59,420 nt of DNA, taken from NCBI GenBank assembly GCA_017470055.1, contig JAFUFD010000098.1, positions 1 to 59,420 of the forward strand, in the 5' to 3' direction. Each line of letters opens with the position of its first letter. Within the stretch, counting starts at the first letter, position 1. The translations under genes were made by a program, and so were the position numbers. Below are positions 45,024 to 54,658 of this stretch, in pieces. The stretch comes from Prevotella sp. GTDB lineage: Bacteria > Bacteroidota > Bacteroidia > Bacteroidales > Bacteroidaceae. The notes beneath the pieces were generated by a model. It worked only from the letters and a program-made list of their open reading frames with translations. It was not told the origin of the DNA and did not search any database.

Positions 45024-46088
45024 ATGGGTAAACTTGCTGTATATAAGTATGTAGCGATGATGTTTCTTGTGCTACAACTTATTGTATCTGCCTATACGTT
45101 CTTAGGCTTGTTTGGAGGTGATGTCAACCCTGCTGGCAATATGGCACGTGCGATGGTTGTCTATATCCTCCCTGTCCTTATCGTGGCAAATTTTCTGTTA
45201 TTGATCTACTGGTTGGTACGCAAGCGTTGGTTCATCGCCATCCTACCTTTTGTCACCATCCTATGCTGCATCCCCTACATGGGAACCATCATCCAGTTGG
45301 GGTCTGTCAACGAGCAAGCAGGCAATGCCCAAGAAGGACTAAAGATTGCCACTTATAACGTAGCAAGATTCAATCGGGAGACCTCTGGTTTCCTTGCCCA
45401 AGATATCCTTGCCGAGATGAAACGACAGAAAGTGGATGTCTTCTGTATCCAAGAGTATATGGAGACCAGCGGTGATGTCAAAAACACCACTTCCTACAAA
45501 GAGTATTTCCCCTATATGGCAATGGCTGGCAGAGATGTTGTTATCTTCAGTCGTTATCCCATTAAGAAATCCAAGCCTTTCCTCTTCGAAGATTCCAATC
45601 AGGCTGCCATGTATGCTGACATTAATGTCAACGGGCAAGTTGTCCGTGTCTTCTGCGTGCACCTGGAGAGCACAGGTATCAATCGTACCATTTACAAAGC
45701 AGGCAAACTGGAGGCACAAGGATATGACGTGAGTACAAACCGTGTTTTGAATGCTATTTACGGCAATTACTCCTTGGGAATGATGTTCCGTGCGGCACAA
45801 GCAAATATCATTGCCAATGAGATACGCAGTTCGGAGGTTCCATGCATTGTCTGTGGTGACTTTAATGATGTCCCCTACTCTTATGTTTACAAGGCGATGC
45901 TGGGAAATCTGGTTGACGGTTTCAAAGAATGTGGCGCAGGCGGATGGATGGGCACCTATCGCGGCAAGAAAAACGTGCGCATCGATTATATCTTCCATAG
46001 CCAGTCGATGAAAGGTCTGAACTATTACAAGACAGACTTGACCTACTCCGACCACTACCCTGTATTCATGAAAGTAGCACTGCAATAA
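45024..46088 (+). CDS. Endonuclease/exonuclease/phosphatase-family membrane protein
   Basis: A 354-residue protein with three N-terminal membrane helices (about 5-90) and a C-terminal EEP domain: IATYNVARFNR, IQEYMETSG, VFCVHLESTG, CGDFNDVPYS and SDHYPVFM. These are the catalytic Asn, Glu, Asp/Asn and His blocks. The group acts on phosphodiesters in DNA, lipids or inositides; a membrane-tethered form suggests an envelope substrate. Probably co-transcribed with the hybrid kinase; ends at a strong terminator. Confidence 0.88.
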   Translation: MGKLAVYKYVAMMFLVLQLIVSAYTFLGLFGGDVNPAGNMARAMVVYILPVLIVANFLLLIYWLVRKRWFIAILPFVTILCCIPYMGTIIQLGSVNEQAGNAQEGLKIATYNVARFNRETSGFLAQDILAEMKRQKVDVFCIQEYMETSGDVKNTTSYKEYFPYMAMAGRDVVIFSRYPIKKSKPFLFEDSNQAAMYADINVNGQVVRVFCVHLESTGINRTIYKAGKLEAQGYDVSTNRVLNAIYGNYSLGMMFRAAQANIIANEIRSSEVPCIVCGDFNDVPYSYVYKAMLGNLVDGFKECGAGGWMGTYRGKKNVRIDYIFHSQSMKGLNYYKTDLTYSDHYPVFMKVALQ

Positions 46089-46099
46089 TCATAAAAAGG

Positions 46100-46129
46100 A
46101 AACTCCCAGCCAAAAGGTTGGGAGTTTCT
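46100..46129. terminator. Bidirectional hairpin terminator
   Basis: 13-bp stem GAAACTCCCAGCC-AAAA-GGTTGGGAGTTTC with one G-U, flanked by A-rich and T-rich tracts, between convergent genes. Confidence 0.87.
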
Positions 46130-46133
46130 ATTT

Positions 46134-46598
46134 TTATACAATCTTGAATCTTACTCTGAACGATCGCTCGTGCTCGTCCCAATTGGTACCAAGCATTTCG
46201 AATCGCCCGATCTGACTGGTGGAGCGCACGTGTTTCCCGATACACGGACAGACATCGTAGTCACCAATACGAACCAGACGAATCGTCTCTGACACATCCT
46301 CTGGTAGACGGTCAGCACTGATTTCTTCCGGGAGGTTATCACGTTTCACGAACTCAAAGGTGACTGGCAGGTCCTCCGCTATCAGCGCATTCATACGACG
46401 CTCTATCTCTTTCTCCTCCTGACGGGAGGGCTTGTGGTCAAGATGGAAACTCATCTTGCTCTTCTTGCGTTCGATATGCGCATTGAACGAACGCTCACAT
46501 CCAAACAACTGTATCATCGTCTGGTTCAGCAAGTGCTCCGCTGTATGCGCTGGAGGGAACTCCTCTTTGTGATGCTCATTCAGGATATAGTCTTCCAT
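46134..46598 (-). CDS. AlaX-like tRNA-editing protein (SAD domain)
   Basis: A 154-residue stand-alone second-additional-domain protein, as in AlaX/YbaK-like trans-editing factors that remove Ser or Gly from tRNA-Ala. HTAEHLL near residue 19 and a C-x-x-x-H element in CPCIGKHV near 122 give the zinc-binding set. It is shorter than typical AlaX (about 160-240). ATG 46598 overlaps the upstream stop as TGATG; an extra GTG at 46601 would add one residue. Confidence 0.82.
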   Translation of the reverse strand: MEDYILNEHHKEEFPPAHTAEHLLNQTMIQLFGCERSFNAHIERKKSKMSFHLDHKPSRQEEKEIERRMNALIAEDLPVTFEFVKRDNLPEEISADRLPEDVSETIRLVRIGDYDVCPCIGKHVRSTSQIGRFEMLGTNWDEHERSFRVRFKIV

Positions 46599-48253
46599 CA
46601 CACTTTCAGTTTCAAGACCACACCACCTCTGGCATCCAAAGTCATACGGACGGCACCATCACGTCTCAAGGCTATCTCATCCTTGTCTTTCGTCAGAAGG
46701 TCGGTAACAGGATAGGCACCCTCCTTCACTTTCAGGAAATCGAAGGCATGGGCGGGAATATTCACATCGATGGCAACGGCATAGTCGTCGAAGTTGACAG
46801 CAACCAGCAGAAGGTCATTTCCTGCCTTACGGAGAAAGACATACTGACGCTCCAACTGCTGATTTACATACATCAGATCGAAGAACACGCCCTCTCTGAC
46901 TGCCTTTTCCTTACGTGCTATTTGCATCGTGCGCTTATGAATATCAAAGAGTTGTTTCTCCTTTGCTGTCAGTTTCTTCTGGGCAGCACGACAGAGTGTG
47001 TCGATGCTCCAGTAGTCGAAAATCGTTGTCCGACCGTCATTGCCACTGAAGCCCTCCTTATCCATACCATGCTCACCATACTCCTCTCCTGCATACAGCA
47101 TGAAAGGATTCTGTTGCATCAACAGGGAGGCTATCATGGCTGGGACACCCTTCATGGCATCCGCTGCGAAGAAATCACTGGCGATACGCTGCTCATCATG
47201 GTTCTCCAAGAAATAGAGCATATGGTCACGGATGTCATCTGTCTGTTGCCAAGCACCACTGATAGCGGAGGTTGGCACATGATGACAAACAACATTACGC
47301 ATCGTGTCGTACATACCCACTTTATCGTACAACCAGTCGAAACCAGAAGCAATATAATGACGATACTCATTAGGATTATATACCTCACCCACAAAGACGA
47401 TATCTTTGTATTTCTTCTTGACAATAGTCGTGGCATACGCCCAGAAGTCGGCTGGCACCATCTCCGCCATGTCACAGCGGAAGCCATCGATACCCTTCGA
47501 AGCCCAGAACAAGAGAATGTCTGTCATCTTCTTCCACGTATCAGGAATCGGCTCGAAATGACCAACCCCACCAGCATAGTAGTCGACACCGTAGTTCAGT
47601 TTCACGGTCTCATACCAGTCGTTCTTGCCTGGGGCATTATCAAAATGGTCATTACCTGTCGCTTTCGCCGGCTCCTCCAAATAAGGCTCCTGCTCTCCAT
47701 GATAGAGGTCGAAATAGGGAGTAAACCGCTGACCAGGGCAATAGTAGAAATTATTGTTCACGGGGTCAAAGCCACACTCCTTGTTGTCATCTTCACCCAA
47801 GTCTTTCACACCCTTTGGTCTACAGACAGACTGATACTGACGAGCCACATGGTTGGGAACGAAATCGATGATGACCTTCAAGCCAGCCTCATGGGAGCGT
47901 TGCAGCAACGCCTCAAACTCCTGCATACGCTGATGGACATCCTGTGCCAAGTCGGGGTCTACGTCATAATAATCGGCAATGGCGTATGGTGATCCTGCAT
48001 TACCTTTCACGACAGCAGCATGCTGGCGAGGAATGCCATAGGCAGTATAGTCTGTTGTCGTGGCATGACGGATAACACCCGTATACCAGATATGGCTGAC
48101 TCCCATCTGGGCAATGTCCTTCAGCACCTTCGGCGTGAAGTCAGCGAACTTGCCGCTGCCGTTCTCCTCGATAGTGCCGTTCTCCTGACGCGTCGTGTTC
48201 CTGTTGCCATAAAGGCGAGTGAACACTTGATAGATGATAACCTTCTCTTTCAT
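46598..48253 (-). CDS. GH13 alpha-amylase family enzyme, cytosolic
   Basis: A 551-residue glycoside hydrolase without signal peptide. All four GH13 regions are readable: DFVPNHV (130-136), GFRCDMAE with nucleophile D261, FVGEVYN with acid/base E290, and FLENHDEQR with D353. A C-terminal beta domain starts near 465. It should act on intracellular alpha-glucans or maltodextrins. It overlaps the AlaX-like gene, an odd pairing, and follows fabD by 21 nt. Confidence 0.93.
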   Translation of the reverse strand: MKEKVIIYQVFTRLYGNRNTTRQENGTIEENGSGKFADFTPKVLKDIAQMGVSHIWYTGVIRHATTTDYTAYGIPRQHAAVVKGNAGSPYAIADYYDVDPDLAQDVHQRMQEFEALLQRSHEAGLKVIIDFVPNHVARQYQSVCRPKGVKDLGEDDNKECGFDPVNNNFYYCPGQRFTPYFDLYHGEQEPYLEEPAKATGNDHFDNAPGKNDWYETVKLNYGVDYYAGGVGHFEPIPDTWKKMTDILLFWASKGIDGFRCDMAEMVPADFWAYATTIVKKKYKDIVFVGEVYNPNEYRHYIASGFDWLYDKVGMYDTMRNVVCHHVPTSAISGAWQQTDDIRDHMLYFLENHDEQRIASDFFAADAMKGVPAMIASLLMQQNPFMLYAGEEYGEHGMDKEGFSGNDGRTTIFDYWSIDTLCRAAQKKLTAKEKQLFDIHKRTMQIARKEKAVREGVFFDLMYVNQQLERQYVFLRKAGNDLLLVAVNFDDYAVAIDVNIPAHAFDFLKVKEGAYPVTDLLTKDKDEIALRRDGAVRMTLDARGGVVLKLKV

Positions 48254-48274
48254 TATTCTTTTCTTAATGGGGAT

Positions 48275-49165
48275 TTACTCGATACCGTGTGCAGGTACTT
48301 CCTTATTGATCTTGGCGATCATACCCTGCAAAGCCTTGCCAGGACCACACTCTGTGAAGTCATCGGCACCGTCGGCAATCATGTTCTGTACGATCTGGGT
48401 CCAGCGTACGGAACTGGTCAACTGGGCAATGAGGTTTGCCTTGATCTCTGCGGCATCGGTATGAGGCTTAGCATCCACATTCTGATAGACAGGACACTTT
48501 GGAGTCTGGAACTCTGTCTTCTCAATGGCTGCCTGCAACTCGTCCTTGGCGGGCTGCATCAGTGGAGAGTGGAAAGCGCCACCCACCTTCAAAGGCAGGG
48601 CACGCTTGGCACCAGCAGCCTTCAACTGCTCACATGCCTCGTTGACAGCGTCGATATTACCAGAGATCACCAACTGACCTGGATTGTTGTAGTTGGCAGG
48701 AACGACGACACCCTTACCCTGTTTGCTGACCTCAGCGCATACCTCCTCAACTTTCTCGTCAGGAAGACCGATAATAGCAGCCATGGTAGAAGGCTGTGCC
48801 TCACAAGCCTTCTGCATCGCCATTGCACGAGCATATACCAATCTCAGTCCATCCTCGAAACTCAAAGCGCCAGCAGCAACCAGTGCGGAGAACTCTCCCA
48901 GTGAGTGACCTGCGGTCATCTCGGGTTGGAACTTGTCACCCATGCAGATAGCAGAGATAACGGAATGAAGGAATACGGCTGGCTGTGTCACCTTCGTCTG
49001 CTTTAAGTCCTCGTCGGTTCCCTCAAACATGATATCGGTGATGCGATAGCCAAGGATATCATTAGCCTTCTCAAAAAGTTCCTTTGCGGTAGAATTGTTG
49101 TCGTATAGGTCCTTGCCCATACCTACAAACTGTGCTCCCTGTCCGGGAAATACAAATGCTTTCAT
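48275..49165 (-). CDS. fabD: Malonyl-CoA:ACP transacylase
   Basis: A 296-residue enzyme that loads malonate on acyl carrier protein for fatty acid synthesis. FPGQGAQFVGMG is the N-terminal motif, GHSLGE holds nucleophile S88, and GGAFHSPLM the catalytic histidine. Length is standard. Usual fab neighbours are missing; it heads a unit with a GH13 enzyme and an AlaX-like protein. Confidence 0.96.
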   Translation of the reverse strand: MKAFVFPGQGAQFVGMGKDLYDNNSTAKELFEKANDILGYRITDIMFEGTDEDLKQTKVTQPAVFLHSVISAICMGDKFQPEMTAGHSLGEFSALVAAGALSFEDGLRLVYARAMAMQKACEAQPSTMAAIIGLPDEKVEEVCAEVSKQGKGVVVPANYNNPGQLVISGNIDAVNEACEQLKAAGAKRALPLKVGGAFHSPLMQPAKDELQAAIEKTEFQTPKCPVYQNVDAKPHTDAAEIKANLIAQLTSSVRWTQIVQNMIADGADDFTECGPGKALQGMIAKINKEVPAHGIE

Positions 49166-49212
49166 TTTCTTATTGTATGATTAAATTAATACACCTATTT
49201 AAATAACGGCGA

Positions 49213-49220
49213 CAAAGGTA
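49213..49220 (-). promoter_or_regulatory. fabD -7 box TACCTTTG
   Basis: - strand TACCTTTG 47 nt before the ATG; no clear TTTG at the -33 spacing. Confidence 0.5.
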
Positions 49221-49258
49221 CGAATTTTTTCGCTAAGTAAAGAATATTTAGCAAAACA

Positions 49259-49290
49259 TTTGGTGTTATCATGGAATTTGCCTACCTTTG
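49259..49290 (+). promoter_or_regulatory. DUF4301 promoter TTTG-N20-TACCTTTG
   Basis: TTTG at 49259-49262, TACCTTTG at 49283-49290, spacer 20 nt, 34 nt before the ATG at 49325. Confidence 0.78.
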
Positions 49291-49324
49291 CAAGATAGAA
49301 TCTACTAAATAAATATTTAATATT

Positions 49325-50842
49325 ATGTTATCACAACAAGACCTAAAACAACTTGCCCAGAAGGGCATCAGTGAAACACAGATTGAGCGTCAACTCGGAC
49401 AGTTTAAGACAGGATTCCCTTTCTTGAGACTGGAGGCTGCCGCCAGTATCGAGCGTGGCATCGTGGCTCCTAACGCTGACGACCGCAAGAAGTATGTAAA
49501 CGCCTGGGAGCAGTACAAGGCTCAGGGCAAGCGTGTGGTGAAGTTCGTACCTGCCTCGGGTGCCGCCAGCCGTATGTTCAAAGACATGTTCGCCTTTGTA
49601 GATGCCGACTATGACGTGCCTACCACAGATTTCGAGAAGAAATATTTCGACAATATCGAGAAGTTTGCGTTCTACGGAGAACTGGATGCTACCTGCCAGA
49701 AGAACGAGGGCAAGGGCATCAAGGAACTCATCGCTGCCGGCAACTACAAGGCTGTCGCCGCTAACATGCTGAAAGCAGAAGGACTGAACTACGGACAGTT
49801 GCCCAAGGGCTTGCTGTTATTCCACAACTACCCAGAGGGTCCTCGTACCCCGATGGAGGAGCACCTCGTGGAAGGTGCGCTCTACGCTGCCTCTAATGGA
49901 GAGGCACACGTGCACTTCACCGTCTCTCATGAGCACATGGAACTTTTCAAGCAGAAGGTTGCCCAAAAGGCGGACTTGTATGCCCAGAAATATGGCATCA
50001 AATACGACATTACCTTCTCTGAGCAGAAGCCCTCTACCGATACCATCGCCGCTAATCCTGACGGCACCCCGTTCCGCAATAGCGACGGTTCCCTACTCTT
50101 CCGTCCAGGTGGTCATGGCGCATTGATTGAGAACCTGAACGAGATCGAGGCTGATGTCATCTTCGTGAAGAACATCGATAACGTAGTGCCTGATCGTCTG
50201 AAACCTGAGACAGTCGAGTGGAAACAGATCATCGCCGGTGTTCTCGTTACCCTGCAGCAGAAGGCTTTCGACTATCTGCGTCTGTTAGATACAGGCAAGT
50301 ATGGTCATGAGCAGATTGAGGAGATCATCCGTTTCGTACAGCAAGACCTCTGCTGCCGTAAGGCTGACATCAAGGAACTGGAGGATGCGGAACTCGTCAT
50401 CTACCTGCGCAACAAACTCAACCGCCCAATGCGTGTCTGTGGTGTGGTGAAAAATGTAGGTGAGCCTGGTGGTGGTCCATTCCTGACCTATAACCAAGAC
50501 GGCACCGTTAGTCTGCAGATCTTAGAAAGTTCACAGATCGACAAGTCGAATAAGGAGTATATGGAGATGTTCACCAAAGGTACCCACTTCAACCCCGTAG
50601 ACCTCGTATGTGCCGTGAAGGACTATAAAGGCAATGCCTTCGACCTGCCTAAGTATGTCGATCCGACGACAGGTTTCATCTCCCAGAAGTCAAAGAGCGG
50701 CAAGGAGTTGCAGGCACTGGAGTTGCCAGGATTGTGGAATGGTGCAATGAGCGACTGGAACACCGTCTTCGTAGAGGTACCCCTCGGCACCTTCAACCCT
50801 GTCAAGACCGTGAACGACCTGCTCCGTGAGCAGCATCAGTAA
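49325..50842 (+). CDS. DUF4301 family protein
   Basis: A 505-residue cytosolic protein of a Bacteroidetes-specific family with no established activity. Landmarks: VVKFVPASGAASRMFKDMF near 75-92, a P-loop- or nucleotidyltransferase-like stretch; LLLFHNYPEGPRTPMEEHL near 164; FRPGGHGALIENLNEI near 260, which resembles sugar-nucleotidyl transferase active-site wording; GEPGGGPFLT near 380. I would guess a phosphosugar/nucleotidyl enzyme but cannot show it. Ends at a 13-bp hairpin. Confidence 0.82.
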   Translation: MLSQQDLKQLAQKGISETQIERQLGQFKTGFPFLRLEAAASIERGIVAPNADDRKKYVNAWEQYKAQGKRVVKFVPASGAASRMFKDMFAFVDADYDVPTTDFEKKYFDNIEKFAFYGELDATCQKNEGKGIKELIAAGNYKAVAANMLKAEGLNYGQLPKGLLLFHNYPEGPRTPMEEHLVEGALYAASNGEAHVHFTVSHEHMELFKQKVAQKADLYAQKYGIKYDITFSEQKPSTDTIAANPDGTPFRNSDGSLLFRPGGHGALIENLNEIEADVIFVKNIDNVVPDRLKPETVEWKQIIAGVLVTLQQKAFDYLRLLDTGKYGHEQIEEIIRFVQQDLCCRKADIKELEDAELVIYLRNKLNRPMRVCGVVKNVGEPGGGPFLTYNQDGTVSLQILESSQIDKSNKEYMEMFTKGTHFNPVDLVCAVKDYKGNAFDLPKYVDPTTGFISQKSKSGKELQALELPGLWNGAMSDWNTVFVEVPLGTFNPVKTVNDLLREQHQ

Positions 50843-50858
50843 ACGATGTCATGAATTC

Positions 50859-50896
50859 AATAATCGCTCCGTATGTCAAAGTGCGGAGCGATTATT
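50859..50896 (+). terminator. Hairpin after DUF4301 gene
   Basis: Perfect 13-bp stem AATAATCGCTCCG / CGGAGCGATTATT with a 12-nt loop. It contains the ATG at 50873, which argues for the later GH31 start at 50912. Confidence 0.75.
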
Positions 50897-50911
50897 ATAA
50901 CCCCCATCATT

Positions 50912-53362
50912 ATGAAAAGAAGCATCCTATCAATCCTCCTCATGATTGTAACTTATACCTCTTGGGGAAATTTTGTAAAGACGAGCAATGGTATAAAGAC
51001 CAATGTGTCTGGCACATCAATCGAATTGGAGTTCTATACACCAAATACTGTGCGTGTGACAAAAACACCCACAGGTGGAAAACGTACAGCAGAAAGTTAT
51101 GCTGTCATCTTGCAACCAGAAAAAGTACCCTTTGAGATAAAGCAAAATGAGGATGTGGTGCAGGTAAGAACCACGCAACTCGATGTGACACTCTCTTTGG
51201 CATCAGGCAAAATTACATTTGTCAACAGAGGCACTACCCTGCTTCAGGAAGGTGACTTTAGAATGACTGCCATCGGTGAGGGGGTGGATAAAGGGCATTT
51301 CAAAGCCCGACAGTCATTCGAACTGGAAGCAGATGAGCCTGTCTACGGCATAGGTATGCTGCAAAACGGGAAGTTGTCACAGCGTGATGAAAATCGCCTT
51401 ATGATCCAATCGAATCAGGAAGACTATACCAACTTCTTTCAGTCCATTAAGGGCTATGGTATCCTGTGGGACAATTATTCTCCCATACAACTCTCAGACA
51501 ATCCATGGACATTTGAATCACAGGTTGCAGACTGTATAGATTATTATTTCATGTTTGGAGGGAATGCCGATGGCGTTATCAAGGCAATGCGCCACCTGAC
51601 AGGCGAAGTACCTATGCTGCCTCTCTGGACATACGGTTTTCATCAGAGCCGTGAACGATATACCACCCAGTACGAATTATTGGATGTTATAAAAAAATAT
51701 CGTGAATTCCAAATCCCCCTTGACGGTATCATACAGGATTGGCAATACTGGGACAGTAACTACACCTGGAATGCCATGGATTTCCTAAGCCCTGGCTTTG
51801 CAGATCCAAAGCAGATGGTAGAAAGCGTACATCAAGACAATGCCCATATTCTCATCAGCATTTGGGCCAGTTTCGGCAAAGAGACTAAGGCTTATAAAGA
51901 ATTAGCAGAAAAGAACTTACTGCTGCATTTTAACACATGGCCTATGGCTGGTCCCCTGATGTGGCCTCCACGCACAGATTATCCTTCTGGTGTACTCTGC
52001 TATGATGCATATAGTAAGGAGGCTCGTGACATTTACTGGAAATATCTACAAAATCTACAACATATAGGTATTGACGGTTGGTGGATGGACTCAACTGACC
52101 CAGACCACATAAATATTAAAGAGACCGACTACGACGAGGTTACCACAATCACCTCTCCGTCTGGAAAAGAATCTAAAGGTTCATGGCGTTCTGTGCGAAA
52201 TCTTTATCCGCTACAGACTGTTGGGAATGTTTATGAGAAACAGCGAGCAACAGACTCAACCAAGCGTGTGTTTATTTTGACCCGCTCAATGTTCGCAGGT
52301 CAACAACGATATGGTGCCAATACATGGAGTGGCGATATTAACTCATCATGGGATGTACTGCGGAAGCAAGTTCCACTTTGCCTCAACATGACACTATGTG
52401 CTAATCCCAATGTCAATTCCGACATTGGCGGATTCTTCGCTGGTGAATACAATGGGAAGTATGGCAGTGGGACAGCACAAGAGAATCCACAATTTGGCGA
52501 ACTTTATGTTCGCTGGATGCAGTTTGGCACATTCTGCCCCATGATGCGCAGTCACGGTACGTCAACGCCCCGAGAAATATACCTTTTCGGCAAGAAAGGT
52601 GATCCTGTATATGACGCCTTGGTGAAACAAGTACGGCAGCGATATTTGTTACTTCCTTATATTTACAGCACCAGTTGGCAAGTGACCAAGTCCCAAGATA
52701 GTTTTATGAGGGCCTTACCTATGGATTTCGCCAATGATAAAAACACATGGGACAATACCCGTGAGTTTATGTTTGGGCGCTCACTGCTTGTGGCTCCTGT
52801 GCTTGAGGCTCTTTATACCGAAGAACAGCCTATCAGTAGTAACGAACTATCGGGTTGGGATCAGCCAGACAAGGATAGGAAACTATTGGAGGACCATACC
52901 GACTGGACACTGCAAAAATCGTATGATGTCTATCTGCCTTCAGGTGCTAATTGGTTTGAATTCAGCACTGGCAAGCATTATAATGGAGGACAAACCGTCT
53001 CTGCATCGGCATGCCTCGACGAGATTCCTCTTTACGTCAAGGAAGGTAGCATTTTGCCTTTAGGACCTGACGTGCAATATAGCAACGAGAAAGCATGGGA
53101 CAATCTGGAGATAATCATATATCCAGGAAAAAACGCCAACTTCACACTCTATGAAGACGAAGGCGACAACTATAATTATGAACGTGGGAAATACACGGAG
53201 ATACCATTTATATGGAATGAGAAAGCGCATACGCTGACCATTGACCGCAGAATTGGCAGTTACAATGGTATGCTTGGTCATCGTACTTTCCGTGTCCGTC
53301 TTTATAACGGCAATATTGTACCTGTCAACTATGATGGAAGAAAAAAAACAATAAAACTATAG
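50912..53362 (+). CDS. Glycoside hydrolase family 31, secreted
   Basis: An 816-residue alpha-glycosidase with signal peptide (MKRSILSILLMIVTYTSWG). The GH31 catalytic barrel has nucleophile D393 in GWWMDST and acid/base D475 in SGDI; QDWQYWDSNYTWN and RSHGTSTPRE are substrate-site landmarks, as in alpha-xylosidases and related enzymes. N-terminal and C-terminal beta domains flank it. It has no clear TAnnTTTG promoter of its own and is visibly more AT-rich than its neighbours, a possible sign of transfer. Substrate (xyloglucan or alpha-glucan) is not fixed by the sequence. Confidence 0.93.
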   Translation: MKRSILSILLMIVTYTSWGNFVKTSNGIKTNVSGTSIELEFYTPNTVRVTKTPTGGKRTAESYAVILQPEKVPFEIKQNEDVVQVRTTQLDVTLSLASGKITFVNRGTTLLQEGDFRMTAIGEGVDKGHFKARQSFELEADEPVYGIGMLQNGKLSQRDENRLMIQSNQEDYTNFFQSIKGYGILWDNYSPIQLSDNPWTFESQVADCIDYYFMFGGNADGVIKAMRHLTGEVPMLPLWTYGFHQSRERYTTQYELLDVIKKYREFQIPLDGIIQDWQYWDSNYTWNAMDFLSPGFADPKQMVESVHQDNAHILISIWASFGKETKAYKELAEKNLLLHFNTWPMAGPLMWPPRTDYPSGVLCYDAYSKEARDIYWKYLQNLQHIGIDGWWMDSTDPDHINIKETDYDEVTTITSPSGKESKGSWRSVRNLYPLQTVGNVYEKQRATDSTKRVFILTRSMFAGQQRYGANTWSGDINSSWDVLRKQVPLCLNMTLCANPNVNSDIGGFFAGEYNGKYGSGTAQENPQFGELYVRWMQFGTFCPMMRSHGTSTPREIYLFGKKGDPVYDALVKQVRQRYLLLPYIYSTSWQVTKSQDSFMRALPMDFANDKNTWDNTREFMFGRSLLVAPVLEALYTEEQPISSNELSGWDQPDKDRKLLEDHTDWTLQKSYDVYLPSGANWFEFSTGKHYNGGQTVSASACLDEIPLYVKEGSILPLGPDVQYSNEKAWDNLEIIIYPGKNANFTLYEDEGDNYNYERGKYTEIPFIWNEKAHTLTIDRRIGSYNGMLGHRTFRVRLYNGNIVPVNYDGRKKTIKL

Positions 53363-53429
53363 ACATTCAGAACGCTTAATCTCATGTTGAGAATAATCTT
53401 GAAGGCGATATCTTCATCCCCGAAAGAAT

Positions 53430-54566
53430 TCAAATCTTGTATTTCCTCTTCTCGTGGGTGGCACGTTGGGGAGTTCCTGACATGCCACCCATGGATGGGG
53501 ACTTCACCCCACGATAGCCGTTCCAACGCTGCATGATCTTGTCAACATAGCCCGCCGTCTCCGAGCCACGCATATAACCGTATTTCACTACCGGGTCATT
53601 GTAATACTCTGGTTGGGCAAGCAACAGGATATAATGGCTGACATCCGACCAACGCTGCGGGTCACGCCCGTTCTTACGAGCCAAAGCCATGGCATCACGC
53701 ACATGGTTGGCACCACCATTATAGGCGGCAAGGATGAACTTGATACGCTCCTGTGAGTTGCGGATATCACTGAAGGTATGGTCGAGTTCACCAATCAGTT
53801 TTGCCGCTGCGGCTATGCTCTTCTCCGGATTAAACATATCCGAGCGGGCAAGTCCTAAATGGTCGGCAGTAGACGGCATAATCTGCATCAGTCCGCAAGC
53901 ACCAGCCCATGAGCGAGCCTGCGGGTCGAAAGTCGACTCCTGATAACACTGTGCCGCCATCAGCCGCCAGTCCCAACGGATGCTACGACTATAGCGTTGG
54001 AAATAGCCGTCGTAATGGGAGATCACACCACCCTTGGCATTCAGCATAGGGGCATAGACACGACGCTTCACGGAACGGGAAGACAACAGATAGTCCTCTT
54101 CTTTCTTCACCTCATCCAATAACTGGGGACGGTACCATTCTTTCAATGCCTTCACCAGTTGCGGTTTGTCATCTCCTATCTTCCATGCGAGTTGCTGACT
54201 CTTAGGACTGTTGCGGAAGAGGACAATATCCGCTTCGCCATCGGCAAGACGACGCATCATCTCCGCAGAGTCACGACACACCTCTACTCTAAGGCTCACA
54301 CCAATCTTATCGGTGAACCGCTGACAGAGCATATACTCCGTTCCGAGATGCTTGCCACGATAGTCATAGTAGGTCTCGGGACCCGTCAACGCAAGAGCAA
54401 TCAACTCGCCATTGCTCACAATCTGCTCCAAGTCGAAGTCTGACGAGGCAACACTCTCCTCCTCGCCGCCCCAAGGAGTGGCAGGAGCCTCTTGCTGCTT
54501 TTGCGAACAGGCGACCAACAAAAACAACAATCCTAAAAGATGAATATATATACTCTTTTGCGTCAA
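53430..54566 (-). CDS. MltF-like lytic transglycosylase lipoprotein, TTG start
   Basis: A 378-residue two-domain envelope protein. The lipoprotein signal ends LLFLLVAC. The first domain (about 45-215) resembles solute-binding family 3 proteins (GELIALALTGPETYYDYRG, DGEADIVLFRN); the second (about 225-360) is a goose-lysozyme-type SLT domain with QESTFDPQARSWAGACGLMQIMPSTA, where the Glu is catalytic, and LAAYNGG. This is the MltF architecture. The only start that lies downstream of the promoter and keeps the signal is TTG 54566; the frame is open to 54683. Confidence 0.87.
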   Translation of the reverse strand: MTQKSIYIHLLGLLFLLVACSQKQQEAPATPWGGEEESVASSDFDLEQIVSNGELIALALTGPETYYDYRGKHLGTEYMLCQRFTDKIGVSLRVEVCRDSAEMMRRLADGEADIVLFRNSPKSQQLAWKIGDDKPQLVKALKEWYRPQLLDEVKKEEDYLLSSRSVKRRVYAPMLNAKGGVISHYDGYFQRYSRSIRWDWRLMAAQCYQESTFDPQARSWAGACGLMQIMPSTADHLGLARSDMFNPEKSIAAAAKLIGELDHTFSDIRNSQERIKFILAAYNGGANHVRDAMALARKNGRDPQRWSDVSHYILLLAQPEYYNDPVVKYGYMRGSETAGYVDKIMQRWNGYRGVKSPSMGGMSGTPQRATHEKRKYKI

Positions 54567-54585
54567 AAACTTACGAATTTGGCGA

Positions 54586-54593
54586 CAAAGGTA
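54586..54593 (-). promoter_or_regulatory. MltF-like -7 box TACCTTTG
   Basis: - strand TACCTTTG, 19 nt before the TTG at 54566; -33 box not clear. Confidence 0.5.
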
Positions 54594-54602
54594 CGACTTT
54601 TC

Positions 54603-54633
54603 TTGCAAATATGATGAGAAATGCGTAAATTTG
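54603..54633 (+). promoter_or_regulatory. his operon promoter TTG-N20-TAAATTTG
   Basis: TTG at 54603-54605, TAAATTTG at 54626-54633, spacer 20 nt, 25 nt before hisG. No attenuator-like histidine-rich leader peptide is seen. Confidence 0.65.
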
Positions 54634-54658
54634 CAGACTAAATTAGCAAACAAAGAAT

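Noticed and set aside
46748-47992. 414-codon open frame on the + strand
   Set aside because: It lies antisense to the GH13 gene, whose four catalytic motifs are intact; the antisense product has no recognisable pattern.
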